This document shows positions 18,716 through 28,627 of a stretch of 64,000 bases of DNA, piece after piece; position 1 is the stretch's first letter, and each line of letters begins with the position of its first letter. The stretch comes from Citrifermentans bemidjiense Bem (GTDB lineage Bacteria > Desulfobacterota > Desulfuromonadia > Geobacterales > Geobacteraceae), in assembly GCF_000020725.1 (NCBI RefSeq), contig NC_011146.1, positions 3,161,501 to 3,225,500 on the forward strand, written 5' to 3'. The notes beneath the pieces are model-generated. The model made no database searches, had not been told where the DNA came from, and saw only the letters and a program-made list of their open reading frames with translations. Made by a program: the position numbers and the translations under genes.

Positions 18716-19873
18716 TCAGCAGCCTACGCCAAGGACTTCCTTGGCGGTTCTCCTACCCCAACGGTCCGCCTCCAGCACCTCTTCGATCGATGCCAGCGCG
18801 TGCGGCTCGTGCAGGTCCATCACCTTCTCGATCGCCTCGGCTATGGCCATGAAGCCGATCCTTCCACCGAGGAACGCCTCGACGGCGATCTCGTTGGCGG
18901 CGTTCATGACCGCCGGCATGCTTTCCCCGGCGTCAGCCGCGCGATAGGCGAGCTGCAAAGCGGGGAAGCGGTCCGTGTCCGGCTTGAAGAAGGTGAGCCC
19001 CGAAAGCGCGGTGAGATCAAGCGCCTTGACCCCGGAGGGTACGCGGCCCGGGTAGGTGAGCGCGTAGGCGATGGGCCCCTTCATGTCGGGAGTCCCCAGT
19101 TGCGCCATCACGCTCCCGTCCACATATTCCACCATGGAGTGGATGATGCTTTGCGGATGGATGTTCACCCCTATTCTCTGCACCGGGATATCGAAAAGCC
19201 AGCGGGCCTCGATCACCTCAAGCCCCTTGTTCATCATGGTGGCCGAGTCAACGGTGATCTTTCTCCCCATGCTCCAGTTGGGATGGTTGAGCGCGTCGGC
19301 AACCGTCGCGGCTTGCAACTTCTCTCTTCCCCAGTTGAGGAAGGGGCCGCCGGAAGCAGTGAGGATCACCCGGGCAATGTCCTGGCTGCGGTGCCCCGCC
19401 ATGGACTGGAACACCGCGCAATGCTCGCTGTCGACCGGATAAAGATTCACCTTCTTCTCGCGCACCATCTGCATCACCAGATGGCCTGCGGTTACCAGTG
19501 TCTCCTTATTGGCGAGCGCCACGTCCTTTCCCGCCATGATCGCGGCCGTGGTGGGAACAAGCCCTGCGGCACCGACGATGGCCGCCACCACCATGGTGGT
19601 TTCGGATGCGGTCGCGGCGGCTATCATCCCCTCCACGCCATGCATTATCTCGGGCTTTTTGCCGGTGAGCGACCGGCTGAGGGCCTGGGCCTTCTCGGCG
19701 GTCAGCACCGAGACCAGGTCGGGGCTGAAGGTCTCTATCTGGGTCTTTAAGAGTTCGAGGTTGTTCCCTGCGGTAAGCGCGACCACCCGGAACATGTCGG
19801 GATACGCTTTGACCACGTCGAGGGTGCTGACCCCGATGGAACCTGTGGAACCTAGGATGGTGAGGTTTTTCAT
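18716..19873 (-). CDS. dxr: 1-deoxy-D-xylulose 5-phosphate reductoisomerase
   Basis: Dxr makes methylerythritol phosphate with NADPH, the second step of the MEP isoprenoid pathway. The product has 385 residues, with the nucleotide-binding ILGSTGSIG at the start, NKETLV (about 141-146), the metal/substrate site PVDSEHCA (about 167-174) and [10 protein letters not shown] (about 225-234). All regions of the family are present. It sits between cdsA and rseP, the usual Gram-negative order. Products of this pathway feed UppS, encoded two genes upstream; ispE lies at 39 kb. Confidence 0.96.
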   Translation of the reverse strand: MKNLTILGSTGSIGVSTLDVVKAYPDMFRVVALTAGNNLELLKTQIETFSPDLVSVLTAEKAQALSRSLTGKKPEIMHGVEGMIAAATASETTMVVAAIVGAAGLVPTTAAIMAGKDVALANKETLVTAGHLVMQMVREKKVNLYPVDSEHCAVFQSMAGHRSQDIARVILTASGGPFLNWGREKLQAATVADALNHPNWSMGRKITVDSATMMNKGLEVIEARWLFDIPVQRIGVNIHPQSIIHSMVEYVDGSVMAQLGTPDMKGPIAYALTYPGRVPSGVKALDLTALSGLTFFKPDTDRFPALQLAYRAADAGESMPAVMNAANEIAVEAFLGGRIGFMAIAEAIEKVMDLHEPHALASIEEVLEADRWGRRTAKEVLGVGC

Positions 19874-19975
19874 TGTCCCTCGCAGTTATCTCAAGTCAAA
19901 TACGCCTGGGCCCTCGTAGATTGGGACCGGAAGCGGCGGCGGCGACAGCCGGGCGCGGGAAGGCGCCCCGCTTTA

Positions 19976-20767
19976 TCAGCGAAGCAGGAAATAGGCGTAG
20001 TAATACGCGGCAGGCGCCGCAAAAAGTATGCTGTCCAGCCGGTCCAGTATGCCGCCATGCCCGGGGATGATGGTGCCGGAATCCTTGACCCCGCAGTTTC
20101 TTTTGATCAGCGATTCGAAGAGGTCCCCCAACTGCCCCAACACGCCCAGAAGGAGCGCCGTGGCGATGCAGTCAGAGATGGCCAGCTCCGGGAAGAAGGT
20201 GTACTTGGCGATCACGGCGCCGGCGAGGCTGCCCGCGAGTCCTCCCAGGGAACCTTCGATGCTCTTTTTCGGGCTCACCGCGGGGTAGAGCCTGTTTTTG
20301 CCGAAGGTGGAGCCGACGTAGTAGGCGGCGCTGTCGCCGGCCATGACGATGACCATGATCAGGAAGAGCCAGGAGGTGCCGTGGGGGAGCATCCGGATCA
20401 GGACCAGGTGGGCAAGGAGCAGCGGCACGTAGAGAAAACCCGTCAGCAAAAGGGCCGCGTCGGGGGCCGCCTGCCGGATCTCCTTAAGCCTGAAGAGCGA
20501 GACCAGGCAGAAGGCGAGCACCAGCAAGGTAAGCGCCATGAGGGGGAAGACGGGATTCCCGGCGAAGATGGTGAAAAGGGAAAGCGCACCTGCCGCTGCG
20601 GCCGCCCTCCCCTCGCCGCGACGGGCAGGGAGCGACATCCGGTAGAACTCGTCGAGCCCCAATAGCGCGAGCAGGAAAACCAGCAGCGAGAACTGGAATG
20701 CCGAGGCCTTCAGGATGAACAGTATCACAAGCGGCAGCAGCACCGCTGCGGTGGCTAGTCGTTTGAT
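19976..20767 (-). CDS. cdsA: Phosphatidate cytidylyltransferase, probable AUC start
   Basis: CdsA makes CDP-diacylglycerol, the precursor of all phospholipids. The membrane protein has many hydrophobic segments and the C-terminal family signature SLIKRNCGVKDSGTIIPGHG, with DRLDS after it. The start is unusual. An in-frame TAG lies at 20777-20779 and the only standard start after it is GTG at 20743, which would remove the expected opening residues. Translated from the ATC at 20767 the protein begins (M)KRLATAAVLLPL, as in typical CdsA, and GGAG lies 6 nt before that ATC. I therefore favour the ATC (263 residues), with GTG as the alternative. Confidence 0.88.
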   Translation of the reverse strand: MKRLATAAVLLPLVILFILKASAFQFSLLVFLLALLGLDEFYRMSLPARRGEGRAAAAAGALSLFTIFAGNPVFPLMALTLLVLAFCLVSLFRLKEIRQAAPDAALLLTGFLYVPLLLAHLVLIRMLPHGTSWLFLIMVIVMAGDSAAYYVGSTFGKNRLYPAVSPKKSIEGSLGGLAGSLAGAVIAKYTFFPELAISDCIATALLLGVLGQLGDLFESLIKRNCGVKDSGTIIPGHGGILDRLDSILFAAPAAYYYAYFLLR

Positions 20768-20800
20768 GGCGTACTCCTATGGGGCTTCCCCCCGGGAAGA

Positions 20801-21550
20801 TTAAGCCTCGGGCTCGCCTTGGCAGAGCTGTTCGCTGGTCATGCCGAATCTGCGCTCCCTGGACTGGAAGTCCCGGAAGGCGCGGGCCAACTCGTTGCGG
20901 TCGAAGTCGGGCCAGTTCACCTCGGTGAAGTAGAGCTCCGCGTAGGCCAACTGCCAGAGGAGGAAGTTGCTGATGCGCATCTCCCCGCTGGTCCTGATCA
21001 GCAGGTCCGGGTCCGGGATTCCCGCGGTGAAGAGCGAGCCGGTGAAGCTCGCCTCATCGATCGCCTCGGGGTCGAGCCTTCCCGCCGCCGCATCCTTGGC
21101 GAGCCTTTTGGCCGCCGCTACGATCTCCTGGCGGCTGCCGTAGGAAAGCGCCAGGGTGAGCAGCATGCCGCGGTTCCCGGCGGTCTTCTGGATGGCGCTT
21201 TCGATCTCGCGGTTCACGTCCTCGGGGAGGTCGCAGCGGTTTCCTATCACGTTGAAACGGATGTCGTTTTGCATCATCCGCGCGGTCTCGCCGCGGATGT
21301 ATTGCTTCAGGAGCGCCATCAGTGCCTTGACCTCGGTCTTGGGCCGGAGCCAGTTTTCGGCGGAGAAGGCGAACAGGGTAAGATAGCCGATGCCCAGACG
21401 CGAGCATTCCTCCACTATCACCCGGACAGTCTCAACTCCTTTTTGGTGCCCAACGATCCTGCGTAACATGCGCTGCTTGGCCCAGCGGCCGTTGCCGTCC
21501 ATGATGACGGCGAGATGCGCCGGGAGGTTCTTCCGATCTAAGCTATCCAT
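20801..21550 (-). CDS. uppS: Undecaprenyl diphosphate synthase (cis-prenyltransferase)
   Basis: UppS extends farnesyl diphosphate with isopentenyl units to the C55 carrier lipid for wall and O-antigen synthesis. The 249-residue product shows MDGNGRWAKQR with the catalytic Asp (about 16-26), FSAENW (about 66-71) and the C-terminal RTSGEMRISNFLLWQ and ELYFTEVNWPDF. The ATG at 21550 has AGGA 5 nt upstream; the ATG at 21556 is too close to it. It lies between frr and cdsA. Confidence 0.96.
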   Translation of the reverse strand: MDSLDRKNLPAHLAVIMDGNGRWAKQRMLRRIVGHQKGVETVRVIVEECSRLGIGYLTLFAFSAENWLRPKTEVKALMALLKQYIRGETARMMQNDIRFNVIGNRCDLPEDVNREIESAIQKTAGNRGMLLTLALSYGSRQEIVAAAKRLAKDAAAGRLDPEAIDEASFTGSLFTAGIPDPDLLIRTSGEMRISNFLLWQLAYAELYFTEVNWPDFDRNELARAFRDFQSRERRFGMTSEQLCQGEPEA

Positions 21551-21655
21551 GACCATCCTGAAAACAAAAAATCCCCGGCGGGTCGGGGGTTTGCGCAAAT
21601 GGAGAGGGGCCGGTCGGTCAGCAGGGGGGAGTGCTCCCCCCTGCCGCACAGGCCG

Positions 21656-22213
21656 TTAGACCTCCATAACCTCTTTTTCCTTGTGGAGCAGCACCTCGTC
21701 CACCTTGGCGACGTGGCTGTTGGTGAAGTCCTGGACTTCCTTCTCGGCGCGCTTTTGCTCGTCCTCGGAAATGGACTTGTCCTTCTCCAGCTTCTTCAAC
21801 TGGTCGATGGCGTCGCGACGGATGTTTCTCAGAGCGACCTTGGCGTCCTCGGCGTCACGCTTCAGCTGCTTCACGATATCCTTGCGCCTCTCCTCGGTGA
21901 GGGGAGGAAGAGTCAGGCGGATCATCTTGCCGTCGTTGGCCGGGTTGAGCCCCAGGTTGGAGTTCATGATGGCCTTCTCGATGGGCGCGATCATCTTCGA
22001 GTCCCAGGGCGAAATGGTGATGGTGCGCGCCTCGGGGATGGCGAGGGTCGCTACCTGGTTCAGCGGCGAAAGGGTGCCGTAGCTGTCGACCTTGATATCG
22101 TCCAACAAAGAGGTGCTGGCACGGCCGGTGCGCACCTTCTGGTACTCTTTCCTGAGCGATTCTATGGATTTGTCCATATGGACGTTCATGCTGGAGATGA
22201 CATCCTTGACCAT
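21656..22213 (-). CDS. frr: Ribosome recycling factor
   Basis: RRF splits post-termination ribosomes with EF-G. The product has 185 residues, the usual length, with the coiled helical ends [19 protein letters not shown] (about 14-32), the central [12 protein letters not shown] and the C-terminal [14 protein letters not shown]. The ATG at 22213 has GGAAGGAG upstream. It is separated by 1 nt from pyrH, so it is translated with it. Confidence 0.97.
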   Translation of the reverse strand: MVKDVISSMNVHMDKSIESLRKEYQKVRTGRASTSLLDDIKVDSYGTLSPLNQVATLAIPEARTITISPWDSKMIAPIEKAIMNSNLGLNPANDGKMIRLTLPPLTEERRKDIVKQLKRDAEDAKVALRNIRRDAIDQLKKLEKDKSISEDEQKRAEKEVQDFTNSHVAKVDEVLLHKEKEVMEV

Positions 22214-22214
22214 G

Positions 22215-23018
<804 letters not shown>

Positions 23019-23068
23019 TCAGCGGGGAAAAACGGACGGTGCCGGGGCACCGGCCTTGCTGCAGATAG

Positions 23069-23105
23069 AAAAAGAGCCGCCCATGGTTCATGGCCGGCTC
23101 TTTTG
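23069..23105 (-). terminator. Intrinsic terminator after tsf
   Basis: A hairpin with AAAAGAGCCG / CGGCTCTTTT arms lies between the tsf stop and pyrH, with T runs on both sides. It would separate rpsB-tsf from the pyrH unit, at least partly. Confidence 0.8.
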
Positions 23106-23112
23106 GGACGTC

Positions 23113-23763
23113 TTACTGGCCGACCGCCGCAGCGACCTCAGCCGCGAAGTCGCTTTCTTTCTTGGCAAGCCCTTCGCCCAGGACGAACTTGGCGAAGCGG
23201 CGGATGCTCATGTTCTCGCCGATGGAGGCGATGGTCTCGTTGAGGAAGGTCTGGATGGTCTTGTCCGGGTCCTTCACGTAGGTCTGCTCGAGGAGGCAGA
23301 TGTCTGCGAAGAACTTGTTGATCTGGCCGTCGAGGATCTTCTCGATGATGGCTGCCGGCTTGCCGCTTTCCTTTGCCTTCTCGCGGTAGATCGCCTTCTC
23401 GCGCTCGATCAGTTCAGCCGGCACTTCTTCACGGCGAACGTAGAGCGGGGATGCTGCAGCGATGTGCATCGCGATGTCCTTCACGAAGCCCTGGAAGTTC
23501 TCGTTCTTGGCGACGAAGTCGGTCTCGCAGTTGACTTCCACCAGGACGCCGATCTTGCCGCCGGCGTGGATGTAGGAGCCGACGAGCCCTTCGGTTGCCG
23601 CACGGCCGGCCTTCTTGGAGGCGGCTGCCAGGCCCTTGGTACGGAGGTAGTCGATCGCCTTCTCGTGATCGCCGCCGGTTTCGGTCAGCGCCTTCTTGCA
23701 GTCCATGAGGCCTGCACCAGTTGCTTTTCTGAGTTCGTTTACCTGTGCCGCTGTAATGCTCAC
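23113..23763 (-). CDS. tsf: Translation elongation factor Ts
   Basis: EF-Ts exchanges GDP for GTP on EF-Tu. The 216-residue product begins [25 protein letters not shown], the family start, and has the [10 protein letters not shown] core signature (about 79-88). It is a short EF-Ts, with one core subdomain reduced compared with E. coli (about 283 residues), as in many non-gamma bacteria. I chose GTG at 23763, with GGAGG 5 nt upstream. It follows rpsB by 95 nt. Confidence 0.96.
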   Translation of the reverse strand: MSITAAQVNELRKATGAGLMDCKKALTETGGDHEKAIDYLRTKGLAAASKKAGRAATEGLVGSYIHAGGKIGVLVEVNCETDFVAKNENFQGFVKDIAMHIAAASPLYVRREEVPAELIEREKAIYREKAKESGKPAAIIEKILDGQINKFFADICLLEQTYVKDPDKTIQTFLNETIASIGENMSIRRFAKFVLGEGLAKKESDFAAEVAAAVGQ

Positions 23764-23858
23764 GTTATCCTCCACAGTCGCCCGCGCCCAAGGACGCGGG
23801 CTTCATAGATGTTGTTATCGATCGGTACTGCAGTTTCGGCAGGAAGGGGCGGAGCTGA

Positions 23859-24626
23859 TTAAGCCTCGGCCGGAGTCTCTTCCACGACCTCTTCGCCCTC
23901 GGTGGAGAACTCTTCCTCGGCGCCGGTCTGGAGACGTGCGTTCCTTGCCTGACCGCCTTCGAGGACTGCGTCAGCCATCTTGCTGGTCAAGAGGCGAATG
24001 GCGCGGATAGCGTCGTCGTTGCCCGGGATGACGTAGTTGATGTCGTCCGGATCGCAGTTGGTGTCGACGATGGCGACGACCGGGATCCCCAGCTTCTTCG
24101 CTTCGCTGACAGCGATCTCTTCGTTTTTCGGGTCGACAACGAACAGAACGCCCGGGACCTTGCCCATACCCTTGATGCCGCCCAGGGTCTTCTCCAGCTT
24201 CTCGCGCTCTTTGGCAAGTTTCAGCTGCTCTTTCTTGGTGTAAGCCTCGATGGTGCCGTCAGCGATCATGGCGTCGAGACGCTTGAGACGGTCGATGCTC
24301 TGCTTCACGGTAGCGAAGTTGGTGAGCATGCCGCCCAGCCAACGGTCGTTGACGTAGAACTGCCCGCAGCGCTGTGCCTCTTCCGCCACGGAGTCCTGTG
24401 CCTGCTTCTTGGTGCCGACGAAGAGAACGGTCTCGCCTGCCTGTGCTGCGTCGGTGACGAAGCTGTAAGCGTTCTTGAAGAGCCTTACGGTCTTCTGCAG
24501 GTCGATGATGTAGATCCCGTTACGAGCGCCGAAGATGTATGGCTTCATTTTCGGGTTCCATCTCTTGGTTTGGTGACCGAAATGGACACCGGCTTCCAGC
24601 AGTTCCTTCATGGTGATGTTCGACAT
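23859..24626 (-). CDS. rpsB: 30S ribosomal protein S2
   Basis: The 255-residue product shows the S2 signatures [22 protein letters not shown] (first part at about 6-20), the [13 protein letters not shown] segment and [16 protein letters not shown]. The C-terminal tail is acidic ([19 protein letters not shown]). AAAGGAGAAACACC precedes the ATG at 24626. It leads the rpsB-tsf operon with a promoter about 110 nt upstream. Confidence 0.97.
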   Translation of the reverse strand: MSNITMKELLEAGVHFGHQTKRWNPKMKPYIFGARNGIYIIDLQKTVRLFKNAYSFVTDAAQAGETVLFVGTKKQAQDSVAEEAQRCGQFYVNDRWLGGMLTNFATVKQSIDRLKRLDAMIADGTIEAYTKKEQLKLAKEREKLEKTLGGIKGMGKVPGVLFVVDPKNEEIAVSEAKKLGIPVVAIVDTNCDPDDINYVIPGNDDAIRAIRLLTSKMADAVLEGGQARNARLQTGAEEEFSTEGEEVVEETPAEA

Positions 24627-24734
24627 GTGGTGTTTCTCCTTTTGGTTTTCCCTCCGCCACCTGGAATGCCGGAACCCGCGTTGCGGGCACCACCGGCAAT
24701 GATTAGGGGGCGTGCGAATTTTAAACAGCGAACT

Positions 24735-24763
24735 TATATAGCACAGGGGAGAAGCGAAGGCAA
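24735..24763 (-). promoter_or_regulatory. Predicted promoter of rpsB-tsf
   Basis: TTGCCT (24758-24763) and TATATA (24735-24740) are 17 nt apart on the minus strand. The start near 24728 gives a leader of about 100 nt that contains GGTGGTGCCCGCAACGCGGG, which could fold and might serve S2 feedback; that last point is only a guess. Confidence 0.55.
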
Positions 24764-24775
24764 GGCGAAAACCAT

Positions 24776-24908
24776 GTGACGCAAAGCCGCAAAGACGCAA
24801 AGACAACAGAGCGTGAACTCCCTCTTGGTGACAGTCGCGGCAGGATCAATGACAATCGATGAAGAGGAAATATAGATTTTACTTGGCGCCTTTGCGTCTT
24901 TGCGTGAC
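24776..24908. repeat. Inverted GCAAAGACGCAAAG repeat between rpsB and ilvY
   Basis: TGACGCAAAGCCGCAAAGAC (from 24778) and its inverse GCGCCTTTGCGTCTTTGCGT (from 24886) flank about 85 bp. Units of this type are common intergenic repeats. The right arm encodes the last residues of ilvY. Confidence 0.7.
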
Positions 24909-25802
24909 CTTCTTTTGGTTTATAGACTGCTTCTCCGCCAGTTGCCAGAATGCCTTCACGCTGGGGCGCTGCAGGTTGCGCCTGCCGCAGCAAAGCCCCA
25001 CCTCGTACGGTTTCAATGAAGGCGCCTTCTCCAGCACCGCCACCTCGTCCCTGAAGGGGCTTCGCTCCAGAACCAGTTGCGGCACGATGCCGACCCCGCA
25101 GCCAAGCCGCACCATGGCGATAATGGCCTCATTGCCCGAGACCTCGGAGGTGATGTTTGGCGAAATGCGGTGCTCCTTGAGCCACTGATCGAGCCTCCTT
25201 CGGGAAAGCCCTGTCTGCGGCAACACCAGCGGTGCCCGGGAGAGGTCGAGTTCGCCACCCTCCTGCGGAACATCCGCAGCAATCGCGTGGCGCGGCGCGA
25301 TGAAGATGAGCGGTATGGTGGCGATGGGGAGAAATTCCAAGTTCGAGCTATGCCGGTCGGGGAGTGCCGCCACGGCAAGGTCTATCTCCCCGTTTTGCAC
25401 CTGCGTCACCGCCTGCTCCGCGGCCCCCGTCCTCAATTCAAGTTGGACCTCCGGGTACTTTTCCCGGTACGACTCCAGCAGTTCGGGAAGCAGGCTGTAG
25501 ACCGCGGTGATGGAAGCGTATATAGATAACGTTCCCGCCACCGACTGCTCGTCCTTTATGGCGGCGCGGAAGCTCTGCCACTCCTGCAGGCAGAGGCGGG
25601 CGTAGCTTTTGAGGCGCTCCCCCGCCGGCGAAAGCGTTACCGTCCTGTTGTCGCGCAGGAAAAGCGGCTGTTCCAGTTGCTCCTCCATGCGCTGAATAGT
25701 CCGGGTCAAAGCCGACGGGCTCAGGTTGCAGGCCTGGCTGGCGCGACCGAAGTGGAGTGTCTCGGCGACGGTGAGAAATACTTCCAGTTCCCGCAGGTCC
25801 AT
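24879..25802 (-). CDS. ilvY: LysR-type regulator, IlvY
   Basis: This LysR-family regulator has an N-terminal winged helix-turn-helix (MDLRELEVFLTVAETLHFGR, then ACNLSPSALTRTIQRME at about 24-40) and a C-terminal effector-binding domain (about 90-290). It is divergent from ilvC, as IlvY is in enterobacteria, where it activates ilvC in response to acetolactate or acetohydroxybutyrate. AGAGGACAAAAC precedes the ATG at 25802, giving 307 residues. An upstream extension reads through a palindromic repeat and is not real. The last residues, VTQRRKGAK, are encoded by a dispersed repeat, so the tail may have been acquired. Confidence 0.9.
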   Translation of the reverse strand: MDLRELEVFLTVAETLHFGRASQACNLSPSALTRTIQRMEEQLEQPLFLRDNRTVTLSPAGERLKSYARLCLQEWQSFRAAIKDEQSVAGTLSIYASITAVYSLLPELLESYREKYPEVQLELRTGAAEQAVTQVQNGEIDLAVAALPDRHSSNLEFLPIATIPLIFIAPRHAIAADVPQEGGELDLSRAPLVLPQTGLSRRRLDQWLKEHRISPNITSEVSGNEAIIAMVRLGCGVGIVPQLVLERSPFRDEVAVLEKAPSLKPYEVGLCCGRRNLQRPSVKAFWQLAEKQSINQKKVTQRRKGAK

Positions 25803-25865
25803 GTTTTGTCCTCTAGTGATCATCAGTTCAAGGTTGTCCATCGCGTCCATCAAGACCATGAGTCC

Positions 25866-25904
25866 ATTCCCCCTCGCCCTCCGGGAGAGGGCCGGGGTGA
25901 GGGA
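25866..25904. repeat. Palindromic repeat in the ilvY-ilvC intergenic region
   Basis: CCCCCTCGCCCTCC-GGGAGAGGGCCGGGG is a member of the same dispersed palindrome family as at 6146-6180. It lies 64 nt upstream of the ilvY start. Confidence 0.65.
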
Positions 25905-26034
25905 AGTCCACGTTGCGCCAGGCGCAATACAATATGCACAATAATTCAATTTACGCAATGTGAAATATGGTATACAGTCGGCACACTTTCAGACTTGTAA
26001 CCACACCACAACATAGATTCAGGAGGGAATACCG
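25905..26034 (+). promoter_or_regulatory. ilvC control region with a possible IlvY operator
   Basis: A perfect palindrome TTGCGCCAGGCGCAA (25913-25927) and AT-rich partial repeats (CAATACAATATGCACAATAATT) precede a TATACA -10-like box at 25971-25976. No good -35 box is seen, as expected for an activator-dependent promoter. The operator assignment is inference. An AGGAGGGAATACCG ribosome site precedes the ilvC ATG. Confidence 0.45.
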
Positions 26035-27507
26035 ATGGGAGTGAACTATTTCAACACCCTGCCGCTGCGCCGCCAGCTCCAGGAACTGGGCACCTGCCGC
26101 TTCATGGACGCATCCGAGTTCGCCAACGGCTGCGAGTACGTCAAAGGTAAGAAGATCGTCATCGTCGGCTGCGGCGCACAGGGGCTCAACCAGGGTCTCA
26201 ACATGCGCGACAGCGGGCTGGACGTCTCCTACACCCTGAGGAAAGAAGCGATAGAGCAGAAGCGTCAGTCCTACCTGAACGCCTCCGAGAACGGCTTCAA
26301 GGTAGGCTCCTACGAGGAACTGCTCCCCGGCGCCGACATCGTCATGAACCTCGCCCCGGACAAGCAGCACAGCAACGTCGTCGATACCGTCATTCCCTTC
26401 ATGAAGCAGGGCGCCGTGTTCAGCTACGCCCACGGCTTCAACATCGTCGAAGAAGGGACTCAGATCCGCAAGGACTTAACCGTCGTCATGGTCGCCCCTA
26501 AATGCCCCGGCTCCGAGGTGCGCGCCGAGTACAAGCGCGGCTTCGGCGTCCCGACCCTTATCGCCGTGCATGGCGAGAACGACCCCAACGGCGACGGCCT
26601 TGAGATCGCCAAAGCGCTTGCTTCCGCTCAGGGTGGCGACCGCGCCGGCGTGCTGGAGTCCTCTTTCGTGGCCGAAGTCAAATCGGACCTGATGGGCGAG
26701 CAGACCATCCTCTGCGGTATGCTGCAGGCGGGCGCCCTTCTTTGCTTCGACAAGATGACGCAAAACGGCATCGCCGCACCCTACGCCGTCAAGCTGATCC
26801 AGTACGGCTGGGAGACCATCACCGAGGCGCTCAAGCACGGCGGCATCACCAACATGATGGATCGCCTCTCCAACCCGGCGAAGCTCATCGCCTTCAAGCT
26901 GGCCGACGAGCTGAAGGACATCATGCGCCCGCTGTTCCAGAAACACATGGACGACATCATGAGCGGCGAGTTCTCCCGCACCATGATGGAGGACTGGGCC
27001 AACGACGACGTGAAACTCCTCACCTGGCGCGAGCAGACCGGCCAGACCGCGTTCGAGAAGACCGAGGCAGCCGGCGAGATCTCCGAGCAGGAGTACTTCG
27101 ACAAGGCGATCCTGATGGTCGCCATGGTCAAGGCAGGCGTGGAACTCGCCTTCGAGACCATGGTGCAGACCGGCATCGAGCCGGAGAGCGCCTACTACGA
27201 GTCTCTGCACGAGACCCCGCTCATCGCCAACACCATCGCCAGAAAGAAACTGTACGAGATGAACCGCGTCATTTCCGACACCGCCGAGTACGGCTGCTAC
27301 CTGTTCTCCCACGCCTGCGTACCCCTGCTCAAGGACTTCATGTCCAAGGTCGGCACCGACGTGATCGGCAAAGGGCTTGCGGCTAAGGACAACAGCGTGG
27401 ACAACCAGCTCTTGGTTGCGGTCAACGCCGAGATCCGCAGCCATCTGGTCGAGGAAGTCGGCGCCGAGCTGCGCGCCGCCATGAAGGGCATGCAGAAGAT
27501 CGTCTAG
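26035..27507 (+). CDS. ilvC: Ketol-acid reductoisomerase, class II (long form)
   Basis: IlvC converts acetolactate or acetohydroxybutyrate to dihydroxy acids using NADPH and Mg. The 490-residue product is the long class II form with a duplicated C-terminal knotted domain. Seen are the Rossmann motif [20 protein letters not shown] (about 41-60), LRKEA of the coenzyme site, [10 protein letters not shown] (about 157-166) and the repeated helical [12 protein letters not shown] and [20 protein letters not shown] segments with acidic metal ligands. It is separate from ilvBN and paired with ilvY. Geobacter relatives known to me have a short class I ilvC between ilvN and psd; that position is empty here. 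Confidence 0.96.
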   Translation: MGVNYFNTLPLRRQLQELGTCRFMDASEFANGCEYVKGKKIVIVGCGAQGLNQGLNMRDSGLDVSYTLRKEAIEQKRQSYLNASENGFKVGSYEELLPGADIVMNLAPDKQHSNVVDTVIPFMKQGAVFSYAHGFNIVEEGTQIRKDLTVVMVAPKCPGSEVRAEYKRGFGVPTLIAVHGENDPNGDGLEIAKALASAQGGDRAGVLESSFVAEVKSDLMGEQTILCGMLQAGALLCFDKMTQNGIAAPYAVKLIQYGWETITEALKHGGITNMMDRLSNPAKLIAFKLADELKDIMRPLFQKHMDDIMSGEFSRTMMEDWANDDVKLLTWREQTGQTAFEKTEAAGEISEQEYFDKAILMVAMVKAGVELAFETMVQTGIEPESAYYESLHETPLIANTIARKKLYEMNRVISDTAEYGCYLFSHACVPLLKDFMSKVGTDVIGKGLAAKDNSVDNQLLVAVNAEIRSHLVEEVGAELRAAMKGMQKIV

Positions 27508-27540
27508 CCTGAAGCTGTAGTTCCAAAGAGGTAACAAAAA

Positions 27541-27575
27541 AGGCGCTTCCGTATAACCACGGAAGCGCCTTTTTC
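27541..27575 (+). terminator. Intrinsic terminator after ilvC
   Basis: AGGCGCTTCCG and CGGAAGCGCCT form a hairpin followed by five T residues, 33 nt past the stop. An A run on the other side means it could also serve the convergent hydrolase gene. Confidence 0.93.
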
Positions 27576-27594
27576 ATTTGAGATGGCGGGAGAG

Positions 27595-28464
27595 TCAGTC
27601 GGGGAAACCCATCATCGACTGCTGTTCCTCCACAGGCACCTTCCGTAACGGCCCCTCCAAAAGCGACCCCAGGAGGTACAGGGTAGGCTTGATCACGCTG
27701 TCATCGGTCCAGTAGGCGGCATGGCTGGTGGGGTTCCAGGCCGTCAGGATGTTGCCGACGCTCACCTCGATATCCTCGCTCACCGCTTTCTCGTAGCTCG
27801 GACTGAGCGGCTTCAGCGGCCACCCCAAGACGTCGTCTGAGTCGTAGAGGTTCAACCACTTGGCCTTTTTCCGGTAATCCTCGGCGAGCGAGGAGGGGGG
27901 GAATTCTATCGCCGCCACCTCGTCCAAGGCCACAGTCATCATGGGGATATTGCTTCCCAAGGTGATAAAGCCGGCCAGCGTCTCCATCCTTTCGAAAGGG
28001 GTCGCTCCGTAGCGCTCCTCATCCTTACCTTTCTGCCGGTCCCAGATGTGGTCGGACATGATCACCGACCCGAGCGAATGGGCGATCACCAGCAGCGGCC
28101 GGTCGGCGCCGATGTTTGCGCGCAGCTCCTTGAGTGAGTCGCGGACCAACCCGTGGATCCTCTGATACAGGGAATCCGGCTGGTCTCTGTCATATGCGTA
28201 GGCGGTGATGGTGCCGAAGCTGTTTATGAAGAACTTGCGCAACTTGGCCCAGTTGAGGTCGTTGTCCGCGCAGAGGTCCACCCAGAGGCGGTTCTCCTTG
28301 GCGGAGAGCAGCGGGTTCCAGTAGACGGATTGCCAGGCGATCTCGTCGCGGTTCAGGCCACGTCCGGCGATCCGCTCCCGCAGTTCATGCACCGTGTCGT
28401 GCGCGAAGTCGTCAGACACCGCACCTAGCCCATGCACCAGCAACACACCGACTTTCTTGTTCAT
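27595..28464 (-). CDS. Alpha/beta-hydrolase-fold protein of unknown substrate
   Basis: The 289-residue protein has GVLLVHGLGAVSDDF at the start (oxyanion HG motif), a nucleophile elbow AHSLGSVIMSD (about 128-138, Ser in GxSxG form H-S-L-G) and a late His in NPTSHAAYW that could complete the triad. No signal peptide is seen, so it is probably cytoplasmic. Lipase, esterase or another hydrolase cannot be separated. TAGGGGG precedes the ATG. It lies tail to tail with ilvC and a 9-bp inverted repeat lies just upstream. Confidence 0.72.
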   Translation of the reverse strand: MNKKVGVLLVHGLGAVSDDFAHDTVHELRERIAGRGLNRDEIAWQSVYWNPLLSAKENRLWVDLCADNDLNWAKLRKFFINSFGTITAYAYDRDQPDSLYQRIHGLVRDSLKELRANIGADRPLLVIAHSLGSVIMSDHIWDRQKGKDEERYGATPFERMETLAGFITLGSNIPMMTVALDEVAAIEFPPSSLAEDYRKKAKWLNLYDSDDVLGWPLKPLSPSYEKAVSEDIEVSVGNILTAWNPTSHAAYWTDDSVIKPTLYLLGSLLEGPLRKVPVEEQQSMMGFPD

Positions 28465-28477
28465 TTATACCCCCTAT

Positions 28478-28516
28478 GGTACCGGCTGGTTGAATGATCG
28501 ATGCTGTGCCGGTACC
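28478..28516. promoter_or_regulatory. 9-bp inverted repeat upstream of the hydrolase gene
   Basis: GGTACCGGC (28478-28486) and GCCGGTACC (28508-28516) are separated by 21 nt. The pair begins 14 nt before the hydrolase ATG, overlapping where its promoter or leader should be, so it may be an operator or a leader hairpin. Confidence 0.45.
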
Positions 28517-28627
28517 TGCTCGTCCGACTCTTACGGTTGAATTCAAGGTCACATTAAATTTACCACACAAATATATAGGGAGAATCAACCTGTGCAAGCA
28601 TGGGCTCTTGTCACCGACCATGGAACC

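Noticed and set aside
25913-25927. Firm assignment of TTGCGCCAGGCGCAA as the IlvY operator
   Set aside because: The palindrome is real, but it differs from the enterobacterial operator and cannot be assigned without binding data.
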